The notes: generated from the sequence alone by a model not told the origin. Shown: positions 1 to 9,428, counted from the stretch's first letter. The stretch is 64,000 nucleotides of DNA from an uncultured Chlorobiaceae bacterium (GCA_903940125.1 CAJAJL010000008.1:1-64000), one strand, 5' to 3'. Program-made: numbers and translations.

Positions 1-1425
1 CCCCCGCGGGCGCGTGGATTGAAACCCATTTCGCATTGCGCAGCTCCCCAGGACGGACAGTCGCGCCCCCCGCGGGCGCGTGGATTGAAACGGCTGCAGC
101 ATCAAGCAGTCGCTGAATATCTTCAGTCGCGCCCCCCGCGGGCGCGTGGATTGAAACTTGCCACACTGCATCAGCTTCATAATACAATCGTCGCGCCCCC
201 CGCGGGCGCGTGGATTGAAACAACACTTGTACTTCATCGACAGGTAAAGTTAAATCGTCGCGCCCCCCGCGGGCGCGTGGATTGAAACGTTGACACGCTG
301 GTAAAATGCGCCAACGCACAGAAGTCGCGCCCCCCGCGGGCGCGTGGATTGAAACAAGCTTAATTCTTGCCTGATTTATGTGTGCTGAAGGTCGCGCCCC
401 CCGCGGGCGCGTGGATTGAAACCCTGATTTGCTGCTGTAGCAATTCCTGTATTCCCCGGTCGCGCCCCCCGCGGGCGCGTGGATTGAAACACTTGAGCGG
501 AAAGAGTTGTAACTGTTCCGGCAGGTCGCGCCCCCCGCGGGCGCGTGGATTGAAACCGACCTATCTGGATCAGGTCATGGGAGACCAAAGGTCGCGCCCC
601 CCGCGGGCGCGTGGATTGAAACTAAATTCCTTCCGGCTCATTACCTCGCTGACAAAGGTCGCGCCCCCCGCGGGCGCGTGGATTGAAACATCAGACCGAT
701 ACTGCTCGAAAACCAAGGATGGTCGTCGCGCCCCCCGCGGGCGCGTGGATTGAAACAGTGGGAAGAACATGGAGCGGAAAACAAGAACATCGTCGCGCCC
801 CCCGCGGGCGCGTGGATTGAAACAGGGTTGGGATGGAAGTATGCAGGCACTGTTTTGAGTCGCGCCCCCCGCGGGCGCGTGGATTGAAACGCTTGCTTTG
901 ACTACCTGCAACTCCGGATAAATCCTGTCGCGCCCCCCGCGGGCGCGTGGATTGAAACACAATAGGTCAGCGAAAAAATAAGAACATCAACGTCGCGCCC
1001 CCCGCGGGCGCGTGGATTGAAACTGCTCAAGAAGTCTGTTGAACTCGTTGATAAACGCCGTCGCGCCCCCCGCGGGCGCGTGGATTGAAACCGACAACAG
1101 ATAACACATTAACTGAATCGGCAGCTGTCGCGCCCCCCGCGGGCGCGTGGATTGAAACAAGTCAAAGCTATTGCTATCGTCTCATAATATCGTCGCGCCC
1201 CCCGCGGGCGCGTGGATTGAAACTGTCTACGGTTTAACGCTCCCTGTGATTTATGGAGGTCGCGCCCCCCGCGGGCGCGTGGATTGAAACAACGCCATTT
1301 AACTTTTCAACCATTCTCATCCCACGTCGCGCCCCCCGCGGGCGCGTGGATTGAAACTCGATAACGTCATCCCTCGTCGGCCCGTGAACTCGTCGGGCCC
1401 CCCGCGGGCGCGTGTGGATTGAAAC
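1..1425 (+). CRISPR. CRISPR array, type I-C-like repeats, trailer end
   Basis: Twenty-two copies of a 32-base repeat that begins GTCGCGCCCCCC and ends GGGCGCGTGGATTGAAAC, separated by 21 unique spacers of 32 to 36 bases. The first copy (1-25) is cut by the window edge. Full copies start at 60, 126, 190, 257, 324, 391, 459, 525, 591, 658, 725, 792, 859, 927, 992, 1060, 1127, 1192, 1259 and 1326. The last copy (1392-1425) is degenerate: one C to G change near its start and a two-base TG insertion. Each repeat can fold as CGCGCCC paired with GGGCGCG, leaving an ATTGAAAC tail, the form known for type I-C. The orientation and the decayed last repeat place the leader, and probably the cas genes, upstream of base 1. 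No cas gene is in the window. Confidence 0.98.
1392..1425 (+). repeat. Degenerate terminal CRISPR repeat (34 bases)
   Basis: Last repeat of the array. It reads GTCGGGCC where the others read GTCGCGCC, and GCGTGTGGATT where the others read GCGTGGATT. The change breaks one stem pair and lengthens the 3' handle side by two bases. Decay of the trailer-end repeat is normal and marks this as the oldest end of the array. Confidence 0.9.
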
Positions 1426-1652
1426 CCACCTTCAATACTGGCCAGCGTCGCAAGGAGCTTGATCAACGCTTGGAGAAAGCTGGGTTGCAGTTTGAATGGG
1501 AAGATATCAAGCACGACCTGAACGCACTCCAGGAAGTAACGCTGGAGGAGAGCGGACGAAAACTTGCCATCAGAACAGCAAGTGTTGGGACGTGTGGTAA
1601 GGTTTTTCAGACAATAAGGGTAGCTATGCCGCCGAGTATTCGTAACGTATAG
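1426..1652 (+). pseudogene. Transposase C-terminal remnant (IS1634-like)
   Basis: This reading frame continues straight out of the last CRISPR repeat and gives about 75 residues ending at a TAG. The tail (GKVFQTIRVAMPPSI) and the preceding stretch with FEWEDIKHDLNALQEV resemble the C-terminus of IS1634/IS4-type transposases, which end with a GKVFQ-x-x-GVA-x-PP motif. The catalytic DDE region is absent and there is no start codon of its own, so it is a dead fragment. The family call is from memory of the motif and is moderately sure. Its position flush with the array end suggests an IS insertion or a deletion trimmed the trailer side of the array. Confidence 0.6.
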
Positions 1653-1902
1653 TGATGGGTTGCTGGAAGACATGAAAAAACACCATCAGGTGGTGCCAAC
1701 ACTTTTTTTGAAAATGCTAACTTGTTATTATGATAATACTTGATTATTGAAACTGTAGAAGATAAGTCTGGCAGTCAAGGCGATGATCGACAAGGTCGAA
1801 GCCCTGCCGAAGATTCTCGCATTGAGGTAGAGGCTTCATGACGATTTCTATTGTGGTATATTGCTGTTTGGATGCAAGAACGCTTTAACTGTTAGTGAAA
1901 CA

Positions 1903-2493
1903 ATGAGCAGAATACGCATAAAAAATTTTGGCCCCGTCAAGGATGGTTTCTGTGACGATGATGGCTGGATCGATGTGAAATCGGCTGGAAAATTACCTAT
2001 CGAAAGAAGACGAGAAGAGTGTTTTTGAATATCGTGGAGATGTTTTTGAAATTAAATATGAGAATGATGGACTTATTATTAATGAGATTTCTGATGTCTC
2101 ATATAGGCTTCCTCAGATTATGTATGTTCCTTCAGAGAGGAATTTCATCTCTTATGTTAAGGCAGCAAAAGATCTGAAGCTATGACAACGCATAGCCCTT
2201 ATGTCGTTAATTGCCTCAGTATTGTTATACAGGGTTATGAGTTAAAAAATAAGATAGAGAAGTCGGATAAGGCTGATTTGCTGAGAGAAAAATTGTACAA
2301 GGTAGTTTCTGAGAAGTCATTGGTTTCACCGAATTCAGTGGCGATTTATGAGCTGGATGCAAAAGGAATGATCAGGCGTTTGCCTGATTTTGAGGGGATT
2401 CCTTCAGATAGCAATGTTTTGAATGAAATGCTTAAAGAGGGGAACTTGATTTTCGATGCACTACTGGAAATCGAGGAGGCCTTACAGTTATGA
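1903..2493 (+). pseudogene. Decayed AAA/SMC-like ATPase (Walker A lost)
   Basis: Three pieces of one protein lie in order in different frames. Piece one (1903-2026) starts MSRIRIKNFGPVKDGF, the usual first strand of RecF/OLD-like AAA ATPases. Piece two (about 1990-2185) carries LENYLSKEDEKSVFEY and YVPSERNF, a motif seen between Walker A and Walker B in such ATPases. Piece three (2182-2493) opens TTHSPYVVNC, the conserved His segment near the end of these ATPases. Internal deletions removed the Walker A loop and the region between pieces two and three, including the signature motif and Walker B, and shifted the frame at both junctions. It cannot be a working ATPase. The last piece overlaps the next gene by ATGA, so the two were an operon. 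Confidence 0.75.
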
Positions 2494-2615
2494 ATTTCTT
2501 CGATCTCGAATGTCAGAAACCTGCACAAAATGACCTTCTATTCGGATTGTGCGATGATCAGGACGGGACAAAAGCATATACCAATACAGATAATTCATCG
2601 AGATGGGTCACTTGA
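2490..2615 (+). pseudogene. Truncated partner gene of the decayed ATPase
   Basis: A 41-residue frame starts MNFFDLECQKPAQNDLLFG, overlapping the ATPase stop by four bases (ATGA), and includes CDDQDGTKAYT. It then runs into unrelated sequence at about 2598 and stops at 2613. ATPases of this type are often followed by a coupled partner gene, and the translational coupling here fits that. Only the N-terminal start survives, so its activity cannot be read. I do not recognise the family with confidence. Confidence 0.5.
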
Positions 2616-2731
2616 AGTACCATAACCACAGTCCTGAGTTTTATAAACTCCTCGACGCTGTAATCCCCGGTTGGGAAAAAGAAAAACTTCGCAGATTGCT
2701 GCACGGACATCATATACCGAACAATAGATAA
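2598..2731 (+). pseudogene. C-terminal remnant of a YgjP-like (M48/DUF45) metallopeptidase
   Basis: From 2603 the frame reads MGHLKYHNHSPEFYKLLDAV, then PGWEKEKLRRLLHG, and stops at 2729-2731. This is the typical end of YgjP/DUF45 proteins, whose zinc motif is HExxH followed by NHS and an aromatic residue. Immediately upstream the frame reads I-E-M-G-H, so the first zinc His of HEMGH has been replaced at the deletion junction. The rest of the enzyme is missing. YgjP-like genes are common beside restriction-modification operons, which fits a former defence-type locus. Assignment is from motif recognition. Confidence 0.65.
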
Positions 2732-2755
2732 AGGCGCATCTCCATGCGCCTTTAT
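2728..2755. terminator. Bidirectional hairpin terminator
   Basis: Perfect 12-base inverted repeat ATAAAGGCGCAT and its complement around the loop CTCC (stem arms 2728-2739 and 2744-2755). It lies downstream of sucD on the minus strand and downstream of the remnants on the plus strand. The A/T-rich arm ends give short T tracts in both directions. Confidence 0.75.
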
Positions 2756-2797
2756 CGTTTACTATCTAATTATGCTGAACAGACTCGCCGGGTTGTA

Positions 2798-3697
2798 TTA
2801 CCTGCCGAGTGCCTTGATCATGGCTTCGCCCAAATCAGCAGGGCTGTCAACGACATGAATACCAGCTTCTTCCATTGCTCTTATCTTGTCGTCAGCGGTT
2901 CCTTTGCCACCGGAGACAATGGCACCTGCATGACCCATTCTGCGTCCTGGAGGCGCTGTGCGTCCGGCGATAAATCCGACAACGGGCTTTTTGAAGTATT
3001 TTTGAATGTACTCTGCGGCCTCTTCCTCCGCGCTTCCGCCAATTTCACCAATCATAATAAGCCCTTCGGTCTCATCATCAGCCGCAAAGAGCTTGATGGC
3101 ATCGATAAACCGTGTACCAATAATCGGATCGCCTCCAATACCGATGCAGGTTGACTGACCAAGACCAACCTGAGTCAGCTGATGTACAGCTTCATAGGTC
3201 AGGGTACCACTGCGGGAAACTACACCGATTGTTCCTTTTTTGTGAATAAAGCCCGGCATAATACCGACTTTAGCTTCACCAGGGGTAATAACGCCAGGAC
3301 AGTTCGGCCCAATCAGAACTGCTCCCTTTTCCTTGACAAAGGCATAAGCTTTCATCATATCGTTAACAGGAATACCCTCAGTAATACAGATAATCACCTT
3401 CAAACCTGCATCGGCTGCCTCCATTATAGCATCGGCAGCAAAGAAAGCCGGAACAAAAATAACTGTAGCATTGGCTTCGGTTTTTTCCACAGCCTCCCTT
3501 ACGGTATTGAACACAGGAACAGGTCGACAGAACTTGTCTTTTTCATTGCCATGATAAAGAATATCACCTTTTCCGGGTGTTACTCCGGCAACGACATTGG
3601 TTCCATATTCAAGAATCTGGGAGGTATGAAAGGTACCTTCTGCTCCGGTTATCCCCTGCACAAGCAGACGGGTATCCTTGTTTACTAATACACTCAT
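2798..3697 (-). CDS. sucD: Succinyl-CoA ligase [ADP-forming] subunit alpha
   Basis: 299 residues, normal length. It forms the CoA-binding alpha subunit of succinyl-CoA synthetase, which interconverts succinate and succinyl-CoA with ATP. The N-terminal Rossmann CoA-binding domain shows [12 protein letters not shown]; the middle has [11 protein letters not shown]; the phosphorylated histidine is H256 in [14 protein letters not shown]. In green sulfur bacteria the enzyme runs in the reductive TCA cycle for CO2 fixation; this is known biology of the group, not visible here. The beta subunit (sucC) is not adjacent. The ATG has no overlapping neighbour; gatA lies 46 bases upstream on the same strand. 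A strong hairpin terminator follows. Confidence 0.97.
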   Translation of the reverse strand: MSVLVNKDTRLLVQGITGAEGTFHTSQILEYGTNVVAGVTPGKGDILYHGNEKDKFCRPVPVFNTVREAVEKTEANATVIFVPAFFAADAIMEAADAGLKVIICITEGIPVNDMMKAYAFVKEKGAVLIGPNCPGVITPGEAKVGIMPGFIHKKGTIGVVSRSGTLTYEAVHQLTQVGLGQSTCIGIGGDPIIGTRFIDAIKLFAADDETEGLIMIGEIGGSAEEEAAEYIQKYFKKPVVGFIAGRTAPPGRRMGHAGAIVSGGKGTADDKIRAMEEAGIHVVDSPADLGEAMIKALGR

Positions 3698-3743
3698 GGT
3701 ACAGAATATTATGATTATTGGTTACTTTGTACTCACACTGAAA

Positions 3744-5171
3744 TCATAGAGAGTGCTGCATTTTTTTTGCAATACCAAGCAGCTTTCCTTCCTCAAAAAA
3801 ATTGCAGATCAGATGCATTCCGACAGGAAGGTTGAGAGTGTCGAACCCAAGCGGAACACTGACAGCCGGCATACCGACAATACTTGCCGGCACCGTGAAA
3901 ACATCAGCAAGATACATCTCAAGTGGATTTTCTGTCTTATCGCCGATACCGAACGGTGGGAAGGGCGATGTAGGGCCAGCTATAACATCAACCTTCTCCA
4001 GTGCTTCCCGATACTCGTCCTGAAATATCCGTCTTACCTGCTGGGCTTTTTTATAATAGGTGTCGTAATACCCTGCAGAAAGCACATAGGTACCAAGCAT
4101 GATCCTGCGTTTAACCTCTCGGCCGAACCCTTCTGTCCTCGAATTGACATACATGGCTGACAAATCTTCCGAATGTTCTGAACGGTAGCCATACCTCGCT
4201 CCATCAAAACGGGCAAGGTTGGAGGATGCTTCAGCAGTAACAAGAATATAATAGGCAGCTATGGCATATTCACTATCCGGAAGGTGTATATCGACAAGTT
4301 CTGCCCCTTTATCGCGAAGTTCATGGAGCTTACCCTTCACAATACGGGCAACATCCGAATTGAGAGATTCGGGAAAATACTCTTTTGGAACACCGATTTT
4401 AAGTCCTTCAACCGAAACATTCGCCATTTCTGCAGAGTAATCGGTAACAGCATGATATGAGGAGGTTGCATCGTGGCCGTCCTTGCCAGCCATAACCTCA
4501 AGCACAAGCGCAGCATCATCGCAATTACGTGCAAGCACCCCTATCTGGTCGAATGATGATGCGAATGCCACAAGCCCGTATCGGGAGATCCTGCCGTATG
4601 TCGGTTTCAGACCTACAATATCGCAGAACCCTGCCGGCTGCCGAACTGAGCCTCCGGTATCCGAGCCGAGAGCCACCATGGCAAGAGCGTTGGCAACTGC
4701 TGCAGCGGAACCACCCGAACTTCCGCCGGGCACCCTGTTTTTATCAAAGGGATTAGGAACATTGCCAAATGCGGAATTTTCATTTGAGCTACCCATGGCA
4801 AACTCATCCATGTTGGTTTTACCAAGAAAAACAGCATCTTCCTGCTCCAGCCTCAGGACTGCGGTTGCGTCATAAACACTTTCGTAATTCTCAAGAATTT
4901 TCGATGCACAGGTAAGGCGACCTCCTTTCATGGCAATATTATCCTTGATGGCCATCGGCAGTCCGAAAAGCTTTCCAAGGCTTTGACCTTCCCTCAGTTT
5001 CCGGTCAAGACTTCTGGCCCTTTCCAGAGCCTGCTCATGAAAGACTGTGATATAAATATTATCATCTTTATGGCGATCGATACGTTCAAGATAAAAACGC
5101 ACGACCTCTTCGCAGGTTATCTCCTTCGAGAACAGCCTGAGGCGTAAATTTTCGTAACTACTTAAATGCAC
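3744..5171 (-). CDS. gatA: Asp-tRNA(Asn)/Glu-tRNA(Gln) amidotransferase subunit A
   Basis: 475 residues. It is the amidase subunit of GatCAB, which releases ammonia from glutamine and amidates misacylated Glu-tRNA(Gln) (and Asp-tRNA(Asn) in many species). The amidase signature is complete: Lys76 in MAIKDNIA, the cis-serine Ser151 in [12 protein letters not shown], and the nucleophile Ser175 in [12 protein letters not shown], the Ser-cisSer-Lys triad of the family. gatB and gatC are not beside it, so the complex is encoded at scattered loci. It is the first gene of the minus-strand pair gatA-sucD, and uppS reads away on the plus strand from about 220 bases upstream. Confidence 0.96.
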   Translation of the reverse strand: MHLSSYENLRLRLFSKEITCEEVVRFYLERIDRHKDDNIYITVFHEQALERARSLDRKLREGQSLGKLFGLPMAIKDNIAMKGGRLTCASKILENYESVYDATAVLRLEQEDAVFLGKTNMDEFAMGSSNENSAFGNVPNPFDKNRVPGGSSGGSAAAVANALAMVALGSDTGGSVRQPAGFCDIVGLKPTYGRISRYGLVAFASSFDQIGVLARNCDDAALVLEVMAGKDGHDATSSYHAVTDYSAEMANVSVEGLKIGVPKEYFPESLNSDVARIVKGKLHELRDKGAELVDIHLPDSEYAIAAYYILVTAEASSNLARFDGARYGYRSEHSEDLSAMYVNSRTEGFGREVKRRIMLGTYVLSAGYYDTYYKKAQQVRRIFQDEYREALEKVDVIAGPTSPFPPFGIGDKTENPLEMYLADVFTVPASIVGMPAVSVPLGFDTLNLPVGMHLICNFFEEGKLLGIAKKMQHSL

Positions 5172-5389
5172 GTCAGTTGTGAATTATTTAACTAAAAAAC
5201 CTTCTTTCCGATAACGCTCCCATTCATGAAAAACATTCCTGTGGACATTACCGGTTTTCACTTATGTCTAAAGTTTGTATAATAGTAAATAACTGCATAT
5301 AATTCAATTCGAGCAATTTTAGGCTCCAGAAGATGAGTGTATGGAAAGTACATGACCGTCCGTTAAGCGATAAGGAGTAAAAAGGATTT

Positions 5390-6238
5390 ATGGCACTCAC
5401 AACAAATATGAATCGTTCATCACCTTTTAATCCTCGCTGGTTTTCTTCGGACAATTCCTCTGTTGATAAAAAAATACAAGCAGAACTTAAATCATCGTGC
5501 ACGCTCCCTCTCCATATTGCCGTTATTATGGATGGTAATGGAAGATGGGCAAGCTCGAAAGGCAAAACAAGAATTGAGGGACATGCTGCAGGGGTTGACT
5601 CCGTCAGAGATGTTGTTGAAGCATGTACAGAACTTGGCATCCACGTTCTGACTCTTTTCACCTTTTCAACTGAAAACTGGAAACGTCCGAAAAACGAAGT
5701 TTCAGCTCTGATGAGGCTTCTTGTAAAAGTTATCGGCAGGGAAACCCGTAAACTTCATGAAAACAATATCCGTCTCAATGTCATAGGCGATATGGATGCA
5801 CTGCCTGATAAAGTACGTGCCACTATGATGAAAACCATGGAGCTTACGAAGAACAACACAAAACTCATCCTGAATATTGCTCTCAGTTACAGTGGTCAAT
5901 GGGATATTGTACAGGCGTGTCAGGCTATTGCCTTTGATATTAAAGCAGGACGTGTCTGTCCCGAATCAGTGGATGAACAACTTTTCTCATCATACCTTTC
6001 TACAGCCTCCATGCCTGATCCGGAACTTCTGATCCGCACAAGCGGAGAGTTCAGAATCAGCAACTTTATGCTCTGGCAAAGTGCATATTCCGAAATTTAT
6101 TTCACGAACACTTACTGGCCTGACTTTCGCCGTTCACAACTTTATGATGCCATACTTGAATTTCAGAAAAGAGAACGTAGATTTGGACTGACAAGTGAAC
6201 AAGTTCAAAAAAAACATATACCAGCCGGCAAGCTTTAA
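5390..6238 (+). CDS. uppS: Isoprenyl transferase (undecaprenyl diphosphate synthase)
   Basis: 282 residues; cis-prenyltransferase that extends farnesyl diphosphate to the C55 carrier lipid for peptidoglycan and glycan assembly. The active-site segment HIAVIMDGNGRWA places the metal-binding Asp at residue 48; FSTENWKRP and the end motif RTSGEFRISNFMLWQSAYSE (product and substrate binding) are intact. The first 38 residues are an extra N-terminal stretch compared with E. coli; the start is supported by AAGGAG about 12 bases upstream. bamA starts 23 bases after its stop, so the two are probably cotranscribed. In many bacteria uppS also sits just before envelope genes. Confidence 0.95.
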   Translation: MALTTNMNRSSPFNPRWFSSDNSSVDKKIQAELKSSCTLPLHIAVIMDGNGRWASSKGKTRIEGHAAGVDSVRDVVEACTELGIHVLTLFTFSTENWKRPKNEVSALMRLLVKVIGRETRKLHENNIRLNVIGDMDALPDKVRATMMKTMELTKNNTKLILNIALSYSGQWDIVQACQAIAFDIKAGRVCPESVDEQLFSSYLSTASMPDPELLIRTSGEFRISNFMLWQSAYSEIYFTNTYWPDFRRSQLYDAILEFQKRERRFGLTSEQVQKKHIPAGKL

Positions 6239-6261
6239 CCTGATTACTTCCTGATATTCAC

Positions 6262-8769
6262 ATGAAAAAAACGCGAAAGCTGATAACTTTAGTTCTGCTT
6301 GCTCTTGCCTTGAATACCATAGCGAACACCGTTGAAGCAAAAACCAAGCTGGTCAGATCCAGCAAACAGACTGCAGCGGCAGAACAGACAAAGAGCCCTG
6401 ATGCAAAAAAAGATGCCTACACTCTCTCAGCCATCTCTTTCAGCGGTCTTGAGACGCTGAACGAAAAGGAAATAACCGCCAGTCTTCCGCTCAAAGTCAA
6501 CGATCAGATTGCCATTCCCGGCCCTGAGCTCCCTGCGGCTATGCAATACCTCTGGCAGCTTCAGCTGTTCAGTGATATCAGCGTTCAACAAACTAATGCT
6601 GCGGGGAAAACCATCGCTCTGAACTTCAGCGTCAAGGAGCTGCCTGTTCTTGACAAGGTGACTTTTGAAGGCAACAAAAAGCTTGACAATGACGAGGTGA
6701 GGCGGAAAGCTTCCCTTGTCGCCGGAAAAAGAATCAGCCAGCAGGAGCTGCTTACCGCATCGAATAAAATCGAAAAGCTCTATGCATCGAAAGGCTACCT
6801 GACGGCAAGCGTTGCATTTCACCTGCAGGACAACGGCAAAAATCATGTCAATGCTCTTTTTTCGATCACCGAAGGCAGCAAGGTCTCTATTGAAAAGATC
6901 ACCTTTCATGGCAATAATGCTTTCGACCAGAAAAAACTGAAAGGTGTGTTCAATGAAACGCATCAGAACTCCTGGTGGCGTAAAATCTTTGGGTCGCCAA
7001 AACTTGATACCGATAAATTCAACGACGACAAAAACCTGCTGGTTGAGTTCTACAGGAACAACGGCTACCGCGATGCCAGGGTTTTACGCGATGCCATCAG
7101 TTATACCGATGACAAAAAAGGCCTTATTCTTGACATTTATCTTGATGAAGGCCAGAAATATTATATCGGAAATGTCACATGGAGCGGCAATACCAAAGAT
7201 TTTGCAACAACGGAGCTGCTCAATACCACCTTCAAAATCAAAAAAGGTGATGTATACAATGCAAAACTTATTCAGGAAAGGCTGAATTTTTCTCAGGATA
7301 ACGGCGACATCAGCTCGCTTTATCTTGATCGCGGCTATCTCTCCTTCAAAGCGAAACTGGAGGAAAAGGTCATTAAACCAGATACCGTCGATCTTGATAT
7401 CTCTCTGCGGGAAGGTGAACCGTTTCAGTTGAACACCGTCAACATCAAGGGCAATACCAAAACAAAAGATCATGTCATCCGTCGGGAGCTCTATACGATT
7501 CCTGGCGATATGTTCAGCCGCCAGAACGTTGTACGCAGTATCAGGGAACTGAGCATGCTCAACTACTTTGACCCGGAGCAGATCACACCCGATATTCAGC
7601 CTAATCCCGATAACAATACGGTTGACCTTATCTACAATGTCAGTGAAAAACAGACTGATACCTTCAACACATCGGTCGGTTACAGCAGCACAGGCTTTGT
7701 CGGTTCACTCGGCCTGACGTTCAGTAACTTTTCGCTGAAGGACATCTTCAATCGCGAAGCCTATCAGCCTCTCCCGCACGGTGATGGCCAGAAACTTGGC
7801 TTTCAATGGCAATTCGGCAGCAGCAACTACAACACCATAAGCCTTTCCTATACGGAACCATGGGCATTCGGCACCCCTACCGCCGTCGGATTTTCAGTCT
7901 TCGACACCCATAGCGCTTATATCTATAACAGTGACGGCGTTACACCAACCATCATGGATCAGTACGGCACCACTCTTTCGGTTGGAAGACGTCTGACCTG
8001 GCCTGACGATTACTTCTCGATCAACTGGAAGCTGAAATACCTGCACACGAACGGTGGGCTTTTGAGTTTATACGCATCGCAGGCAAATATTCCCAACCAG
8101 GCTGATGAGTACTCGATAACGCAAACCATTACCCGCAACAGCATTGACAGCCCGATCTATCCGCGCAAAGGCAGTAAAAACTCGATTTCGGGAGAGCTTG
8201 CCGGTGGACCACTGCCGGGTACGGTTGATTTTTATAAGATTATCGGAAGTTCAAGCTGGTTTTTCCCAATCACAAGAAGTCTTGTCTGGAATGTTTCGAC
8301 CCAGCATGGGTATCTGGGTACCTTTACCAACAATGATTACGTCCCTTACACCGATTTCTATTATATGGGCGGCAGCGGCATGTCAACCCTGCCTACCGTG
8401 CCGCTGAGAGGGTATAATGACCGGAGTCTCGGATCAAATTTATACCCTGGAGATCCTTCATCAACTCTGTATGGCGGTAAATTCTATTCAAAGTTCACCT
8501 CAGAACTGCGATACCCGTTGACCATGTCACAGTCAGTGAGTATTTATGCGTTGGCGTTCGTTGAAGCGGGTAATCTCTGGATGAACACGGAATCGGTAAA
8601 ATATTCAGAACTGAAAAAATCAGCGGGCCTTGGTTTGCGTCTCTACCTGCCTATTATCGGTCAAATCGGGCTTGATTACGGTTATGGATTCAATGCTGTT
8701 GACAGTATTCCAAACAAGAAACAGCAGGGTTTCAGCTTTACCTTCAGTTTCGGCGGGGCTAATGATTAA
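6262..8769 (+). CDS. bamA: Outer membrane protein assembly factor BamA
   Basis: 835 residues with an N-terminal signal peptide (MKKTRK then a hydrophobic run, cleavage likely after VEA near residue 26). Residues about 50-440 hold repeated POTRA modules, with the recurrent pattern of V-x-F-x-GN-x-K (for example VTFEGNKKLDNDEV and VNIKGNTKTKDHV). From about 460 on, alternating aromatic strands form the 16-stranded beta barrel, with the family motif VPLRGYNDRSLG near residue 715. It inserts barrel proteins into the outer membrane. The barrel strand near the end (QQGFSFTFSFGG) is followed by AND rather than ending on Phe. A strong terminator follows. Gene pairing with uppS is common in this role. 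Confidence 0.95.
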   Translation: MKKTRKLITLVLLALALNTIANTVEAKTKLVRSSKQTAAAEQTKSPDAKKDAYTLSAISFSGLETLNEKEITASLPLKVNDQIAIPGPELPAAMQYLWQLQLFSDISVQQTNAAGKTIALNFSVKELPVLDKVTFEGNKKLDNDEVRRKASLVAGKRISQQELLTASNKIEKLYASKGYLTASVAFHLQDNGKNHVNALFSITEGSKVSIEKITFHGNNAFDQKKLKGVFNETHQNSWWRKIFGSPKLDTDKFNDDKNLLVEFYRNNGYRDARVLRDAISYTDDKKGLILDIYLDEGQKYYIGNVTWSGNTKDFATTELLNTTFKIKKGDVYNAKLIQERLNFSQDNGDISSLYLDRGYLSFKAKLEEKVIKPDTVDLDISLREGEPFQLNTVNIKGNTKTKDHVIRRELYTIPGDMFSRQNVVRSIRELSMLNYFDPEQITPDIQPNPDNNTVDLIYNVSEKQTDTFNTSVGYSSTGFVGSLGLTFSNFSLKDIFNREAYQPLPHGDGQKLGFQWQFGSSNYNTISLSYTEPWAFGTPTAVGFSVFDTHSAYIYNSDGVTPTIMDQYGTTLSVGRRLTWPDDYFSINWKLKYLHTNGGLLSLYASQANIPNQADEYSITQTITRNSIDSPIYPRKGSKNSISGELAGGPLPGTVDFYKIIGSSSWFFPITRSLVWNVSTQHGYLGTFTNNDYVPYTDFYYMGGSGMSTLPTVPLRGYNDRSLGSNLYPGDPSSTLYGGKFYSKFTSELRYPLTMSQSVSIYALAFVEAGNLWMNTESVKYSELKKSAGLGLRLYLPIIGQIGLDYGYGFNAVDSIPNKKQQGFSFTFSFGGAND

Positions 8770-8786
8770 CAAAAGCGTGCTCGCTC

Positions 8787-8826
8787 TATAATAAAAAAGG
8801 AGGCTTCTGCCTCCTTTTTTATTATA
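8787..8826. terminator. Bidirectional terminator between bamA and the DUF151 gene
   Basis: Perfect 18-base stem (arms 8787-8804 and 8809-8826) with loop TTCT. The GC core GGAGGC is flanked by A6 and T6, so it can work as a Rho-independent terminator for the converging genes on both strands. Confidence 0.93.
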
Positions 8827-8837
8827 GGTTCCTCCAT

Positions 8838-9428
8838 TCAGGAACTGCTTTTCAATCGAGTAATCTCATCCCGCAAACGGGCGGCTTCTTCATAGTTTTC
8901 ATTGTTTATCGCATCATTGAGCGCTGCCTGCAGTTCTTCAAGCCGGACATTAGGAGAAGGTATACCAAGGGGAACCTCTTCTGCCTGTACCAATGCATCT
9001 TCCTCTCCTTCCTCTTTTTGCTCTTCCTTTATACCGGCCTCGTCCATGATCTCTTCAGTAACAAACAAGGGCGCGTTAAATCTCACAGCAATCGCAATGG
9101 CATCACTGGGACGTGCATCGATTTCATGAACTTCGCCATTGACTTCACAGACAACCTTGGCGTAAAACGTCTCATTGTGCAGTTCATCAATAATTATTTC
9201 ATTGACATGCAGATGAAAAACATCGGCTATATTTTTAAAAAGGTCGTGGGTAAAGGGTCTCGGCGGTTTTATATTTTCAAGCTTGAGGGCAATTGCCTGA
9301 GCTTCAAACCCACCGATAATAATCGGAAGCTTGCGCTTGCCTTCCAATTCATAAAGAATAAGAGCATAGGCTCCGTTCGTATGTGGACTTGTCGAAAGCC
9401 CGAGAATATCTACCTGTAGTTTACGCAT
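8838..9428 (-). CDS. Bifunctional nuclease (DUF151) with C-terminal UVR domain
   Basis: 196 residues from the ATG at 9428. Residues about 1-130 are a DUF151/bifunctional nuclease domain (LPIIIGGFEAQAIALKLE, then RPSDAIAIAVRFNAPLFV), a family reported to have RNase and DNase activity. An acidic linker (EEQKEEGEEDAL) leads to a UVR motif at the end (LEELQAALNDAINNENYEEA), the short helix-turn-helix that UvrB and ClpC-type proteins use for protein contact. A TTG at 9473 would add 15 residues and has AAAGGG upstream, but the added segment (YEIYPWNETLFFQP) is not family-like. DUF151-UVR fusions are known in this group of bacteria; the cellular role is open. Confidence 0.88.
   Translation of the reverse strand: MRKLQVDILGLSTSPHTNGAYALILYELEGKRKLPIIIGGFEAQAIALKLENIKPPRPFTHDLFKNIADVFHLHVNEIIIDELHNETFYAKVVCEVNGEVHEIDARPSDAIAIAVRFNAPLFVTEEIMDEAGIKEEQKEEGEEDALVQAEEVPLGIPSPNVRLEELQAALNDAINNENYEEAARLRDEITRLKSSS

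Noticed and set aside
19-962. Open frames on both strands across the CRISPR array
   Set aside because: They only translate the repeat (for example RPPRARGLK and FNPRARGGRD over and over); no start sites or gene-like content.
1657-1720. Weak CACCA/TGGTG hairpin with T7 after the transposase tail
   Set aside because: Five-base stem only, with the T run ten bases away; could be an IS end or nothing.
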